DNA of 64,000 nucleotides from Denitromonas sp. (GTDB taxonomy: Bacteria; Pseudomonadota; Gammaproteobacteria; Burkholderiales; Rhodocyclaceae): contig NZ_JAUCBR010000004.1 in NCBI RefSeq assembly GCF_034676725.1, positions 2,618,001 through 2,682,000 of the forward strand, read 5' to 3'. The notes under the pieces were generated by a model, which saw only the letters and a program-made list of their open reading frames with translations, searched no databases and was not told the origin of the DNA. Both the position numbers and the translations under genes were made by a program. Below, piece by piece: positions 55,419-64,000 of this stretch. How positions within the stretch are numbered: the first letter of the stretch is position 1; the number at the start of each line of letters is the position of its first letter.

Positions 55419-58400
55419 ATGACATCTTTACCCCCAAAATCAGTTAATCCTTTCAATTCCCTGGCCGAGCAAGTCGTGGAGGCACTTGGCCAGAAGCCCA
55501 GACAGAAAGCCAGCGAACTGGCACGCCTCCTGGGCGTTGACCGCAAAGAGGTCAATCGCTGCCTGTCGCACGCGCTGGCCGGGAAGGTGGAGCAGGACTC
55601 CGCCTATCGCTGGAGCCTGCGCGACCTGGTCGCGGGTGCGGTGGATGACATCACGAAGTCACGCGAACCGCTGACCGAACTGGCGCGTCTTGCGCGTTAT
55701 TACCTGGAATGCATCGGGCAGGATTCCGACAAGGGCGTCAGCGTTTTTGCCGCGAACCGATATGGTCAGCCGGACTATGCGGAACTGAACGCCTTGCCCT
55801 TGGGCGTGAGCGGTTGGGACTGGTGGAACAGCCCTGGCGTGGAGCGGGTGCTGTCGAAGGTGCGCGCGGACCGGGGCAAATCGATTGCCTGGCTGGGCTA
55901 CCCGGTGCGATTGCGCGAACACCGGACGGCGAAGTGGCGGGGATTCTTTGTTGAGCCTGTCATGCTGTGGCAGGTGGAAATGCCCGAGAACCCGGGCGAC
56001 CCGTATCGGCTGCACGACGACGTGCCCACCCCCAATTTTGCGGTGCTGCGCAGTGTGGCCATGGGCGACCCGTCGGCCATTGTGGAAGAGGCCGCCCGCC
56101 TGGATGAAGAGCTGGGTCTGAACAATGTGCTTGAGGACCGCCCGGAGGCGGATGAGCTGATTGAACGCCTGGTGAGTATCCGCCCGGACTGGGACTGGAA
56201 GGAGCCCATCGACCCGGAGCGCTGCAGTACCAACCCGCCCCTGGCCGAGATTGACGAGGCCGGAATCTACAACCGTGCGGTGATTCTGCCCGGCGAGCGT
56301 TCGCCCTACACCCAGGGCCTCGAGACCGAACTCAAGCAGCTCAGCGAGAAGGAAGAATCGGTCCTGGAGGGCACTGCGCTGGGGCGCTGGCTTCACGGTG
56401 GGCCGGAACGCGAGACGGCGAAGGCAGACGGGCAGCCCCTCATCGAGGTGTTGCCGATGAACTCGGAGCAACGTGCGGCCGTCCAGTCGGCGCTTGTCGC
56501 ACCCCACACGGTGGTGACCGGCCCGCCCGGCACGGGCAAGTCGCAGGTGGTGACCAACCTGCTCGTCAATGCCGCCTGGCGCGGCATGAAGGTCCTGTTC
56601 GCCAGCAAGAACAATAAGGCGGTGGACGTGGTCGAGGCGCGCGTCAATGGCCTTGGCAATCGCCCCGTGTTGCTGCGCCTGGGTTCCAAGGAATACCAGG
56701 CCAAGCTGGCGAGTTACATGGGCTCGATGCTCTCGGGACACGTCAGCGAAGACGACAAGGTTAGTTATGAGGAAGGGCTGCTGCGCCATCGGCAACTTGC
56801 CCAGAAGCTGACCCAACTGGAAGAGCACCAGACGCGCACGCTGGAAGCACGCAACACGGTTGACCGCCTTGAGGCCGATGTGGAGTCCATGCGCGACATC
56901 CTGGGTGAGGAGCGATTTAACACGCTGGACGCGTCGTTACTGAGTCCGGCCGACCCGCTGATGAAATCCATGAGTGCGGCGCTCGAGGCCCTGGACCCGA
57001 CGGGTAAAGGTTTCTTCGGCAGTCTGGCGTTGCGCTTTGGCCGCAAGAGCCGGCTCGAAGCCGCAAAGGCGGAAGTCGAGCGGCTTGGGGCCTTGCCAGC
57101 CTACCTGGGCATGGAAGCCATTGGCGTCTCGGACGCCATCGACTTTGACGCGGCTCGCAAGTGGATGGCGACCATGGAGCAACGCGTTGCCGGCGCCCGC
57201 AAGGTGCTGAGCTATCAGAAGGCACTCGAGGCCTTGCGGTCGAGTCCATCGTTCGAGGCGATTGCGCGGCTTCGACAGGAGCTGTCTGCGCAGATTGCCG
57301 ACAATTCCAGCCGCCTCTGGCGCGACTGGGTGCAGTTGGCGCCAAGCCGGCTGGCCGCATCCGAACGCAAGGACGTGGCCGACTACACGGCCCTGTTGCA
57401 GCTCATCACCGGCGCCGAGGGCGAGACGGTCAATTCGAGCGTCAAGAGCAAGGCGCGCACGCTGCAGTCGAAGGTGAGCAAGCTGTTCTCATGCTGGGCC
57501 GTGACCTCGCTGTCGGCACGCGGAAAGGTGCCGTTCGAGCCGGCTTACTTCGACCTCGTGGTCATCGACGAAGCGAGCCAGTGTGACATCGCGTCAGCCT
57601 TGCCCTTGCTATATCGCGCAAAGCGCTCGGTCATCATCGGCGACCCGATGCAGCTGCGTCACATCAGCGCAGTGAGCCGCAGCAAGGATGCCGACCTGCA
57701 GACCAAGTACGGCCTGATTGAAGAGCGTGCCTCGTGGATGTATTCGGTCAACTCCCTTTACGACGTGGCCGCAGGCGTGGCCCGCGCGGAACAGGTGGTG
57801 AACCTGCGCGACCACCATCGGTGCCACGGGGACATCATCGAGTTTTCAAACCGGCAGTTCTATGGCGGCAAACTGCGCGTGGCGACCCGCTACGACAAGC
57901 TCAAACGGCCCCGTAGCGGTGGCCCTGGCGTGGTCTGGCAGGACGTGAAGGGCAAGACCGTCCGCCCCGCCAGCGGCGGCGCGCAGAACGCGCACGAAGC
58001 CAAGGCACTGGTCGATGCGCTCTACGACTTGCTCGTGACGCGTCGGTACGAGGGAACGGTTGGCGTTGTGACCCCGTTCAGGGCGCAGGCGCAGCTGATT
58101 CAGACGATGGTCGCCGCGCTTTCAGGCTTTGCCGACGTGGCCGGGCGCAGCCAACTGCTGGTCGATACGGTGCATCGCTTTCAGGGCGACGAACGCGATG
58201 TGATGTTCTTTTCCCCGGTGGTGTCCGAGGGCGTCGCCGTCGGTGCGCTGGGCTTCCTGCGTAGCAATGGCAATCTGTTCAACGTGGCCATCACCCGCGC
58301 ACGCAGCCAACTGCACGTGGTGGGCGACCGGGCCGCAGCAGCAGGCTGTGGCGTCGATTACCTCGCCGAGTTCGCCAACTATGTCGGCACCGTGGGGCAT

Positions 58401-58838
58401 ACGCCCGAAGATACGGGTGGCGCAGGTGTGCGCACCTTCGGACCCGACTACCCGGCAGTCTCCAACCCCGAGCGCGTCTCGGACTGGGAACGCATGCTGT
58501 ACCGCGCCCTCTATGCGGCCGGCGTGCGTTCGATACCGCAGTTCACCATCGAACAGTACGACCTCGACTTCGCCGTCATCGTGGGCGAGCGCCGCCTGAA
58601 CATCGAAGTCGATGGCGAGCGCTACCACCGCAGCTGGACAGGCGAGCTGTGCCTGCGCGACCAGCTGCGAAACCAGCGTCTCATCGAACTGGGGTGGGAA
58701 GTGAAACGCTTCTGGGTCTATGAGGTTCGCGACCGACTGCCCGAATGCGTGAATTGGGTTGTAGCGTGGGTGAAGAAGGCGCAGGCGGACCAGCCGGCAG
58801 CCAAACAGCGAAAATCCGAGATGGAGAACGTGGACTGA
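55419..58838 (+). CDS. SF1 DNA2/UPF1-like helicase with DUF559/Vsr-like nuclease
   Basis: 1139 residues. An N-terminal winged-helix-like segment (ASELARLLGVDRKEVNRCLS) is followed by SF1 motor motifs GPPGTGKS (368-375), DEAS (717-720), GDPMQLRHIS, TVHRFQGDERDVMFF and NVAITRARSQLHVVGD. A C-terminal nuclease domain has Asp1050 (YDLDFAV) and Glu1063-Val-Asp1065 (NIEVDGERYH), the intact DUF559/MTES-like active-site pattern. Such helicase-nucleases occur in several defense families and could degrade unmodified DNA here. The stop overlaps the next start by 1 bp (TGATG). Confidence 0.9.
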   Translation: MTSLPPKSVNPFNSLAEQVVEALGQKPRQKASELARLLGVDRKEVNRCLSHALAGKVEQDSAYRWSLRDLVAGAVDDITKSREPLTELARLARYYLECIGQDSDKGVSVFAANRYGQPDYAELNALPLGVSGWDWWNSPGVERVLSKVRADRGKSIAWLGYPVRLREHRTAKWRGFFVEPVMLWQVEMPENPGDPYRLHDDVPTPNFAVLRSVAMGDPSAIVEEAARLDEELGLNNVLEDRPEADELIERLVSIRPDWDWKEPIDPERCSTNPPLAEIDEAGIYNRAVILPGERSPYTQGLETELKQLSEKEESVLEGTALGRWLHGGPERETAKADGQPLIEVLPMNSEQRAAVQSALVAPHTVVTGPPGTGKSQVVTNLLVNAAWRGMKVLFASKNNKAVDVVEARVNGLGNRPVLLRLGSKEYQAKLASYMGSMLSGHVSEDDKVSYEEGLLRHRQLAQKLTQLEEHQTRTLEARNTVDRLEADVESMRDILGEERFNTLDASLLSPADPLMKSMSAALEALDPTGKGFFGSLALRFGRKSRLEAAKAEVERLGALPAYLGMEAIGVSDAIDFDAARKWMATMEQRVAGARKVLSYQKALEALRSSPSFEAIARLRQELSAQIADNSSRLWRDWVQLAPSRLAASERKDVADYTALLQLITGAEGETVNSSVKSKARTLQSKVSKLFSCWAVTSLSARGKVPFEPAYFDLVVIDEASQCDIASALPLLYRAKRSVIIGDPMQLRHISAVSRSKDADLQTKYGLIEERASWMYSVNSLYDVAAGVARAEQVVNLRDHHRCHGDIIEFSNRQFYGGKLRVATRYDKLKRPRSGGPGVVWQDVKGKTVRPASGGAQNAHEAKALVDALYDLLVTRRYEGTVGVVTPFRAQAQLIQTMVAALSGFADVAGRSQLLVDTVHRFQGDERDVMFFSPVVSEGVAVGALGFLRSNGNLFNVAITRARSQLHVVGDRAAAAGCGVDYLAEFANYVGTVGHTPEDTGGAGVRTFGPDYPAVSNPERVSDWERMLYRALYAAGVRSIPQFTIEQYDLDFAVIVGERRLNIEVDGERYHRSWTGELCLRDQLRNQRLIELGWEVKRFWVYEVRDRLPECVNWVVAWVKKAQADQPAAKQRKSEMENVD

Positions 58839-60613
58839 TGAGCGAGCGCCTGTTCAAGGAAGTGAATTACACGCTTGGCGTGCTGCTGAACGAAATCCAG
58901 CTGGGCGTCATCGGCTTGCCCGACATTCAGCGCCCCTTTGTGTGGGCCAACGCCAAGGTGCGTGACCTTTTCGATTCCATGTACAAGGGCTACCCGGTTG
59001 GGTACTTCCTGTTCTGGCAGACTGGCGCGGACGACGTCGGCACCAAGGGCATTGGTCAGGAGGCAAAGCAGAAGGCACCGTCGCTGCTCATTGTCGACGG
59101 TCAGCAGCGACTGACCTCGCTCTACGCCGTCGTAATGAAGGAGCCTGTGCTGCGGGAGAACTTTGAGCACGAACACATCCGGATTGCGTTCAATCCGCTC
59201 AAGGGCGAGTTTGCAGTTCCTGATGCCACAACCGAAAAGCAGCCCGAGTTCATCAGTGACATCTCCCAGGTCTTCGGGCGACCGACCCACAAGACCATCA
59301 ACGAATACGTCAAGCGTCTGAGCGCTGCGCGCGAAGCCGATGGTGAGACGCTGAGTGACGAAGACGAGGAGCGAGTGGCCGAGGCCATTGGCCGTCTGGC
59401 GGGCCTGACCAACTTCCCTTTCGTCGCCCTTGAACTCACCCAGGCCGCCAATGAGGAGCAGGTGGCCGACGTCTTCGTACGCATCAACAGCGAGGGAAAG
59501 AAGCTCAACCAGTCGGACTTCATCCTGACTCTGATGTCTGTCCATTGGGATGAAGGGCGCACTGACCTTGAACGTTTCAGCGTGGCGACGCGCAAGCCGC
59601 TTGCCGGCAATGGACCCAGCCCGCTTAACCCCATCTTCCAGCCCGAGCCTGACCAACTGCTACGGGTCGACGTGGGGGTCGCATTCAGGCGCGGCCGCCT
59701 GGAGCATGTGTATTCGATTCTGCGAGGCAAAGACTTGCGTACGGGCGAGTTCAGCCCGGAGCGTAGGGGCGAGCAGTTCGAGCGGCTGAAGGCTGCACAG
59801 GCTCAGGTACTCAATCCTACCCATTGGGCGGATTTTCTCAACGTCGTGCGCGCTGCCGGCTACCGGAACCTGAGGTATGTGAGCTCCGAGGGGGCGCTTA
59901 TCTTTGCCTATCAGTTGTACCTGATAGGCCGCACAGCCTGCGGTGTCGAGCCCTATGCGCTCAAACAGGCCGTTGCGCGATGGCTCTTCATGTCACTGCT
60001 CACCGGGCGGTACACCAGTTCACCCGAATCGCAGTATGAGTCTGACCTCAAGCTGCTTCCCGAGGTCAATGACCCGGATGCCTTCGTGAAGGCCTTGGGG
60101 GATGTGGAGGCGGCGACGCTGACAGATGACTTCTGGGCCAAATCGTTGCCGCTGGCACTGGCGACTTCGGCAAGCCGGGGGCCGAGCCTGTTTGCCTATT
60201 ACGCGTCTCTGGTGCTGTGCGAGGCGCGGGCGCTGTTTTCCAAGGGGAAGGTGGCCGACCTTCTCGACCCGCCCGCGATTGGCAACAAGAAGCCGCTCGA
60301 GCGCCACCACCTGTTTCCGAAGCGATATCTCCAAAAACTTGGAGTGTCAGACATTCGCGATACGAACCAGATTGCGAACTATGCCCTGGTTGAATGGGAC
60401 GACAACATTGCGATTTCGGATATTGCGCCCAAGGACTACTGGCCGACGTACGCGAGCCGGTTCGCTGACACGGAGCTCAAGGACATGATGCACTGGCATG
60501 CGCTACCAGAAGGTTGGCAGGAGATGGATTATCAAGGCTTTCTGGTGGCGCGGCGGCCGCTGGTGGCCCAAGTTATCAAGCAAGGCTACTTGAAGCTGCT
60601 GGGCAAGGCATAG
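58838..60613 (+). CDS. GmrSD-like DUF262 protein with HNH-type C-terminus
   Basis: 591 residues from ATG 58838. The DUF262 core contains LPDIQRPFVW and the nucleotide-binding VDGQQRLTSL (Asp87-Arg91); VFVRINSEGKKLNQSDFILT is typical of the family. The C-terminal DUF1524-like nuclease has ERHHLFPK (His490/His491) and NQIANYALVEWDDN. GmrSD-type IV enzymes cut modified DNA using NTPs. One possibility is a second line of attack against phages whose DNA modification defeats the methylation-based arm. Confidence 0.9.
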   Translation: MSERLFKEVNYTLGVLLNEIQLGVIGLPDIQRPFVWANAKVRDLFDSMYKGYPVGYFLFWQTGADDVGTKGIGQEAKQKAPSLLIVDGQQRLTSLYAVVMKEPVLRENFEHEHIRIAFNPLKGEFAVPDATTEKQPEFISDISQVFGRPTHKTINEYVKRLSAAREADGETLSDEDEERVAEAIGRLAGLTNFPFVALELTQAANEEQVADVFVRINSEGKKLNQSDFILTLMSVHWDEGRTDLERFSVATRKPLAGNGPSPLNPIFQPEPDQLLRVDVGVAFRRGRLEHVYSILRGKDLRTGEFSPERRGEQFERLKAAQAQVLNPTHWADFLNVVRAAGYRNLRYVSSEGALIFAYQLYLIGRTACGVEPYALKQAVARWLFMSLLTGRYTSSPESQYESDLKLLPEVNDPDAFVKALGDVEAATLTDDFWAKSLPLALATSASRGPSLFAYYASLVLCEARALFSKGKVADLLDPPAIGNKKPLERHHLFPKRYLQKLGVSDIRDTNQIANYALVEWDDNIAISDIAPKDYWPTYASRFADTELKDMMHWHALPEGWQEMDYQGFLVARRPLVAQVIKQGYLKLLGKA

Positions 60614-60615
60614 TG

Positions 60616-61803
60616 ATGGCAGGTCGTTTTGCGTATCCGGCTCATGAGGCTCTCCAGGTTATTGATGGTGCGCTGGCTGCAGAGCTTGGTATCCATAGGT
60701 TCGACACGCCGAGTCGAAGCAAGGCGCAGCTTTTCGGAATGGGCGGTCCGCTTGGGCGCCAGTTTGCAATCGTTCTGGGTAACACAGACGTTACGACCGG
60801 TTACCACCCGGCAAAGCAGACGCGCCTACTCTTCGAGCGGTGTGAGCTACCCAATCTCCCTGGCATCGACGTATGTATTGAGCCATACCAAGGGTCTCGC
60901 ATCAGGATGCAGCAGGATTCCAAACTGGCAACACCCAATCAGGTCTCCTGCTTGGTTGCCGACGAAACGGCCATGGTGGCGCTTTTGCGTTGGTATGCGG
61001 GGCGAGCCAACCCTGCGCTTGGCTCCCTGGCGCTTGCGCGGACACGTGTTGCGAAGGCTGCGGACGATGCGGGGTTTGACTTGGAAGTGGTGGAAGAAGG
61101 GGGTTGGATGGTGTTTCGCTCCACTGCCTTCCCGGCACGCTTGGGCATTGCGCTACGTGATTCGGAAAACTACTCGGTCGGGCTGAGCGAGGAGGCTATC
61201 GGCCTTCGCGTGGAGGATGAGTTCGGTATCGTGCCGTCCGCAGAGCGTAGCCCGTGGGCAGTCTGTTTCGAGGTGGTGGCTGGCTACGAGAAACTGTACG
61301 CGCTCATTCAGCGAATTGCCGCGGTTGCGCGTGCGCTCGGCCAGGAAGGGCTCAGGGACTTCGCGAAACTCAAAGCCCAAGCAACCAGCACGACCGAGGT
61401 GATGCGCGAAGCGGTGCAGCGTGTGGGGCAGGACCTCTTTCGCCGCACGCTTATTCAGTACTGGGCCGGGAAGTGCGCGGTGACCGGCCTTGACATGGTG
61501 GAACTCCTACGCGCGTCTCACATAAAACCGTGGGCAAAGTGCCAAACCGATGAGGAGCGTCTCGACGTGTTCAACGGTTTGTTGCTGGCGCCACATCTGG
61601 ATGCGCTGTTCGACAAGGGCTTGGTGACCTTCTCAGACGAGGGTGTGATGTACCGCTCTCCCCTGCTGTCAGAGGCGCAGATTGAAACGTTGGGCCTCAA
61701 TGTCGGTGACTTTCGGCCGCTTGCCCTGTCAGAAGCCCATCGACAGTATCTGGCTTGGCATCGCGCCCATGTGTTCAGGTCCTACGCTGCGGGCGTGGTG
61801 TGA
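60616..61803 (+). CDS. HNH_2-type endonuclease
   Basis: 395 residues; ATG 60616 starts 2 bp after the DUF262 stop. The C-terminal HNH_2 domain contains CAVTGLDMVELLRASHIKPW, with Cys287 and His302, then FNGLLLAPHLDALFD with Asn320 and His327, the McrA-like arrangement. The N-terminal 250 residues are a specificity-like region without a recognised domain. Its stop overlaps the next gene by 4 bp, so it is translationally coupled. Confidence 0.88.
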   Translation: MAGRFAYPAHEALQVIDGALAAELGIHRFDTPSRSKAQLFGMGGPLGRQFAIVLGNTDVTTGYHPAKQTRLLFERCELPNLPGIDVCIEPYQGSRIRMQQDSKLATPNQVSCLVADETAMVALLRWYAGRANPALGSLALARTRVAKAADDAGFDLEVVEEGGWMVFRSTAFPARLGIALRDSENYSVGLSEEAIGLRVEDEFGIVPSAERSPWAVCFEVVAGYEKLYALIQRIAAVARALGQEGLRDFAKLKAQATSTTEVMREAVQRVGQDLFRRTLIQYWAGKCAVTGLDMVELLRASHIKPWAKCQTDEERLDVFNGLLLAPHLDALFDKGLVTFSDEGVMYRSPLLSEAQIETLGLNVGDFRPLALSEAHRQYLAWHRAHVFRSYAAGVV

Positions 61804-62957
61804 CAACTCGACGCTACCCGAATCCCTTCAGTGGGCGACCGAAGCCGGTCGAACTGGAAAGCTATTTCATGCTGTCACCCATGGTGTTCCTAAAGCTTTT
61901 CGGGGTGTCGCAGCGGGTCATTTGGCGGGAACTGGGGCTCGAATCGACAATTAAGAGCATTGAATATCACCAGAAGCGAGGTCAGGAACCCCCAGAGAAA
62001 CTCGCTGAGCAGTTTATTTCTGCTCTTCCTGTGTCCTTTCAAGCTGCACTGCGTACGTCTAGGGTTCAGGGTAAGGAGTTGCAGGAAAACGGGGCGGTTG
62101 AGCCCGGCGAGCTATGGCAGCCATGGGCGACGTTTTTCCTCGGCCGCTTCCCGGATATTCCTCCCTCGGAGTACCCGTACGCCAGTCAGTATCTTCTTGC
62201 CCTGGAGCGCGCCTTGGTTCGACCCTCAATGCTGCTCCAGCAGGAGCGGTACGTTGAGGCTGTGTCCGCGATGTCGTGCAGTCCCGTCTTGCGCGATTTC
62301 ATGTCGCCCGAGGTCACTGCTGCCATGCGTGCGGTGACATCTCCAAAACGCTTGGTGTTCGTGCAATGGGCGATTCACATTGAGGTCGCCCTTTCTTATA
62401 TAGCAGCTTGGGGCGCGTTCCTGCCCGAGAAGGGGCGCTCTGAGCTACAACACGACCTGCAATTGCTTGTCGCAGGAAAGTCTGCTGAGGACTGCACGCC
62501 TCTGCAGGTCTTTTTCGGCCTCCTATTGCGCGATGCAAGCGTCGCTAGTCAGGCTGAATTCGTAGATTTGTTGAATCAGCACGGGGTGCAGGTCGAACTG
62601 CGAACTTTGCAGCGATGGAGTGCCGGGAAGACCGTTCCTGAAGAGGCTTACGTCCGGCTCATCGCAAAGATGCTACGACCAGACAATACGGACCATATTC
62701 TCGATTTGTACGATGTGGCGCGACATTTGACCTTCCTTGGTTACGTCACGGAAACACTTCTGCGTCGCATTCAGCCCCATCTAGAGACCCCGGGAGCCGC
62801 GTCGGTGTTTGCGCCTTGGCCGACGTTCCCCTTCAAGTGCGTGAGTTTCACCGACTGGCTAAAACGGCGCTATCCGGTTTGGTTTGACTATCACCGCAAC
62901 CTGATTGCGTCCGGCGTGAGCCCTCTGGACCTCGAGCGCCGGATGCAGAGCAGCTAG
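61800..62957 (+). CDS. Unknown last gene of the operon, with HTH-like segment
   Basis: 385 residues from GTG 61800, overlapping the HNH stop (GTGTGA). Lower GC than its neighbours. An HTH-like stretch (ELRTLQRWSAGKTVPEEAY) lies near residues 260-285; the rest is mostly helical. No known family recognised. As the terminal, coupled gene it may be a regulator or an immunity/recognition subunit. Confidence 0.75.
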   Translation: MTTRRYPNPFSGRPKPVELESYFMLSPMVFLKLFGVSQRVIWRELGLESTIKSIEYHQKRGQEPPEKLAEQFISALPVSFQAALRTSRVQGKELQENGAVEPGELWQPWATFFLGRFPDIPPSEYPYASQYLLALERALVRPSMLLQQERYVEAVSAMSCSPVLRDFMSPEVTAAMRAVTSPKRLVFVQWAIHIEVALSYIAAWGAFLPEKGRSELQHDLQLLVAGKSAEDCTPLQVFFGLLLRDASVASQAEFVDLLNQHGVQVELRTLQRWSAGKTVPEEAYVRLIAKMLRPDNTDHILDLYDVARHLTFLGYVTETLLRRIQPHLETPGAASVFAPWPTFPFKCVSFTDWLKRRYPVWFDYHRNLIASGVSPLDLERRMQSS

Positions 62958-62961
62958 CTGA

Positions 62962-63141
62962 TTACTTCCCGCCCTTGGCCGGGGCATTCCCGCGGTTTCC
63001 ACCAGAAGGGTTGCCGGTCGTCGACGGCCAGTTTCCGCCCTGGAACCCGGTAGAGGGGCGGCCACCCCCCGCACCAAGGTTGCTGCCCGACTTGCCGCCC
63101 GTGTTGCCGGATTTGCCCGCAGTGCCGTTGGACTTGCTCAT
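62962..63141 (-). CDS. Gly/Asn/Ser-rich 59-residue protein
   Basis: ATG 63141 (MSKSNGTAGKSGNTGG) follows a strong AGGAGA ribosome-binding site. The product is low-complexity, without hydrophobic segments, and basic at its end (NAPAKGGK). It converges on the operon with a 4-bp gap, so no terminator fits between. Function unknown. Confidence 0.6.
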   Translation of the reverse strand: MSKSNGTAGKSGNTGGKSGSNLGAGGGRPSTGFQGGNWPSTTGNPSGGNRGNAPAKGGK

Positions 63142-63270
63142 GACTTTCTCCTGTTGTGAATCGCCGAAATTGGCTGGGGCCAGTGTGCGCTCCAAGGCGG
63201 TGCGGTCCAACGACAGGGTTTGGAAAACCACTCCTCCCCTTGGCGTAGCGTCGGCAGGAGAGGGTGCGCA

Positions 63271-64000
63271 TCAGTGCTCAAGGCGTACCTCGCTCGCCCC
63301 GCCGCCGCTGTTATCTGATATGGCATCAGTGCAACAGTCCAGGGGCAGGGTGCCAGCCTTCTTTCGGTTGTAGTACGTCCGCCTAGAGACGCCCAGCCTC
63401 TCCCAAGGTGCCGAACGTTCGACCGAAGCGGGGCGTGGCTGGCTCCACCGCTTCTGCGCCCGGCTTCGCTGCAGGCTGCTGAACGCTTCGAGACTGAAGC
63501 GGCGCCAAGTCCACTTGGCGACCGATTTCGCGACGGCCCGAACCTCGGGGAAGGCCAGAGGCGTAGCGAAGCGTGAGTTCAGCCCCTCGGCCTCGTGGAG
63601 CAGCGCGCGCGCCCACAGCTCCTGATTCGCGTCAGCGCTCTTGTACGTGCGCACCATGCTGTACGACCAACTCCGTAGGTGGTCGAACAGCGTCACATTT
63701 CGTCCGAGGCCGACGTTCTCTTCGGACAGGCGCGAGGGCTTGGGCAGGGTGACCCAGTCGGCCAGTTCTTCGAGCGAATACGCGCGGTCGTGGATGAACC
63801 AGGTCTTCCACTGTCCATGAAGGGGATTTTTGCTCACAAGCCCTGAGTAACGCGGGTCCGCTTTCAGGCCGAGCCGGAATGCCGACTCAATCGCCGCTGC
63901 GTAGCGCAGCGGCTTGTCACGGCCAGCGGGCGCGGTGATGACGGGCACCTCAAGCAGGTAGCCGTAGTGAGCATGCGTATTGACCGGATTGACGGCAATC
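63271..64000 (-). CDS. Replicase/PriCT-type plasmid replication protein (5' partial)
   Basis: The frame is open to the right edge. The segment entering the window reads NPVNTHAHYGYLLEVPV, followed by AAIESAFRLGLKADPRY, HGQWKTWFIHDRAYSLEEL and NVTLFDHLRSWSY, the pattern of RepA/replicase-family initiators. An HTH-like stretch (APWERLGVSRRTYYNRKK) lies near the C-terminus. The gene suggests a plasmid- or phage-derived island backbone able to replicate when excised. The N-terminus and catalytic region are outside the window. Confidence 0.8.
   Translation of the reverse strand, partial: IAVNPVNTHAHYGYLLEVPVITAPAGRDKPLRYAAAIESAFRLGLKADPRYSGLVSKNPLHGQWKTWFIHDRAYSLEELADWVTLPKPSRLSEENVGLGRNVTLFDHLRSWSYSMVRTYKSADANQELWARALLHEAEGLNSRFATPLAFPEVRAVAKSVAKWTWRRFSLEAFSSLQRSRAQKRWSQPRPASVERSAPWERLGVSRRTYYNRKKAGTLPLDCCTDAISDNSGGGASEVRLEH

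Noticed and set aside
25930..64000. Second att copy matching the tRNA-Phe 3' end
   Set aside because: No convincing second copy could be found by eye within the window.

Overview
The window reads as a high-GC betaproteobacterial chromosome, most likely a Zoogloea/Thauera/Azoarcus-type member of the Rhodocyclales. That is an inference from GC content, codon use and the housekeeping genes (fumC, trhP, groES-groEL, tRNA-Phe); no rRNA marker is present. It falls into a core half (1 to about 25.9 kb) and an accessory half (about 26 to 64 kb).

Core half. Positions 1-17.8 kb carry a Lap-type biofilm adhesion locus. It holds a giant RTX adhesin, cut at the left edge, with a di-alanine LapG-type cleavage site and nearly identical 2.19-kb Calx-beta tandem repeats. 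A small conserved gene follows, then the convergent lapG-lapD pair (periplasmic protease and c-di-GMP receptor), and a divergent TolC/LapE-like outer-membrane channel with an unusual C-terminal NTF2-like domain. The ABC transporter and membrane-fusion protein are not in the window. Between the adhesin operon and lapD, an IS1182-like element seems to sit in the loop of a bidirectional terminator, and an ORF-less group II intron starts right after the terminator T-tract. Next come fumC, trhP (opposite strand), a small secreted protein, groES-groEL under a CIRCE element, and an OmpR/TctE-type two-component system.

Accessory half. A tRNA-Phe(GAA) gene is followed within 260 bp by a tyrosine integrase, the typical left end of a genomic island. 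No second att copy was found, so the right end probably lies beyond 64 kb. The island front carries small unknown genes, a Fic protein with an AbiEi-like N-terminus, umuDC, two near-identical long palindromes, a membrane EEP-family hydrolase with a 37-codon partner gene, a HAD phosphatase-like protein, a DUF4926-like protein, and a second tyrosine recombinase containing an HTH.

Positions 40.25-62.96 kb hold a compact, co-directional ten-gene operon, the most interesting part of the window. In order it encodes: a 1767-aa DEAD/H helicase-DUF1998 protein with a nuclease-like tail; a small basic-tailed protein; a SNF2/RapA-type helicase; a 1310-aa Eco57I-like adenine methyltransferase; a HEPN/RES-type putative NADase; an HExxH protein with a RelE-like tail; an SF1 helicase with a DUF559/Vsr-like nuclease; a GmrSD-like DUF262 protein; an HNH_2 nuclease; and an unknown protein. 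The first four resemble a rearranged class-1 DISARM (DrmA/B, DrmD, DrmMI) without DrmC. The last six add several potential effectors. I propose it as a composite anti-phage system. The window ends in a Gly-rich small gene and a replicase-like (PriCT) gene cut by the right edge, which suggests a plasmid-derived island backbone.
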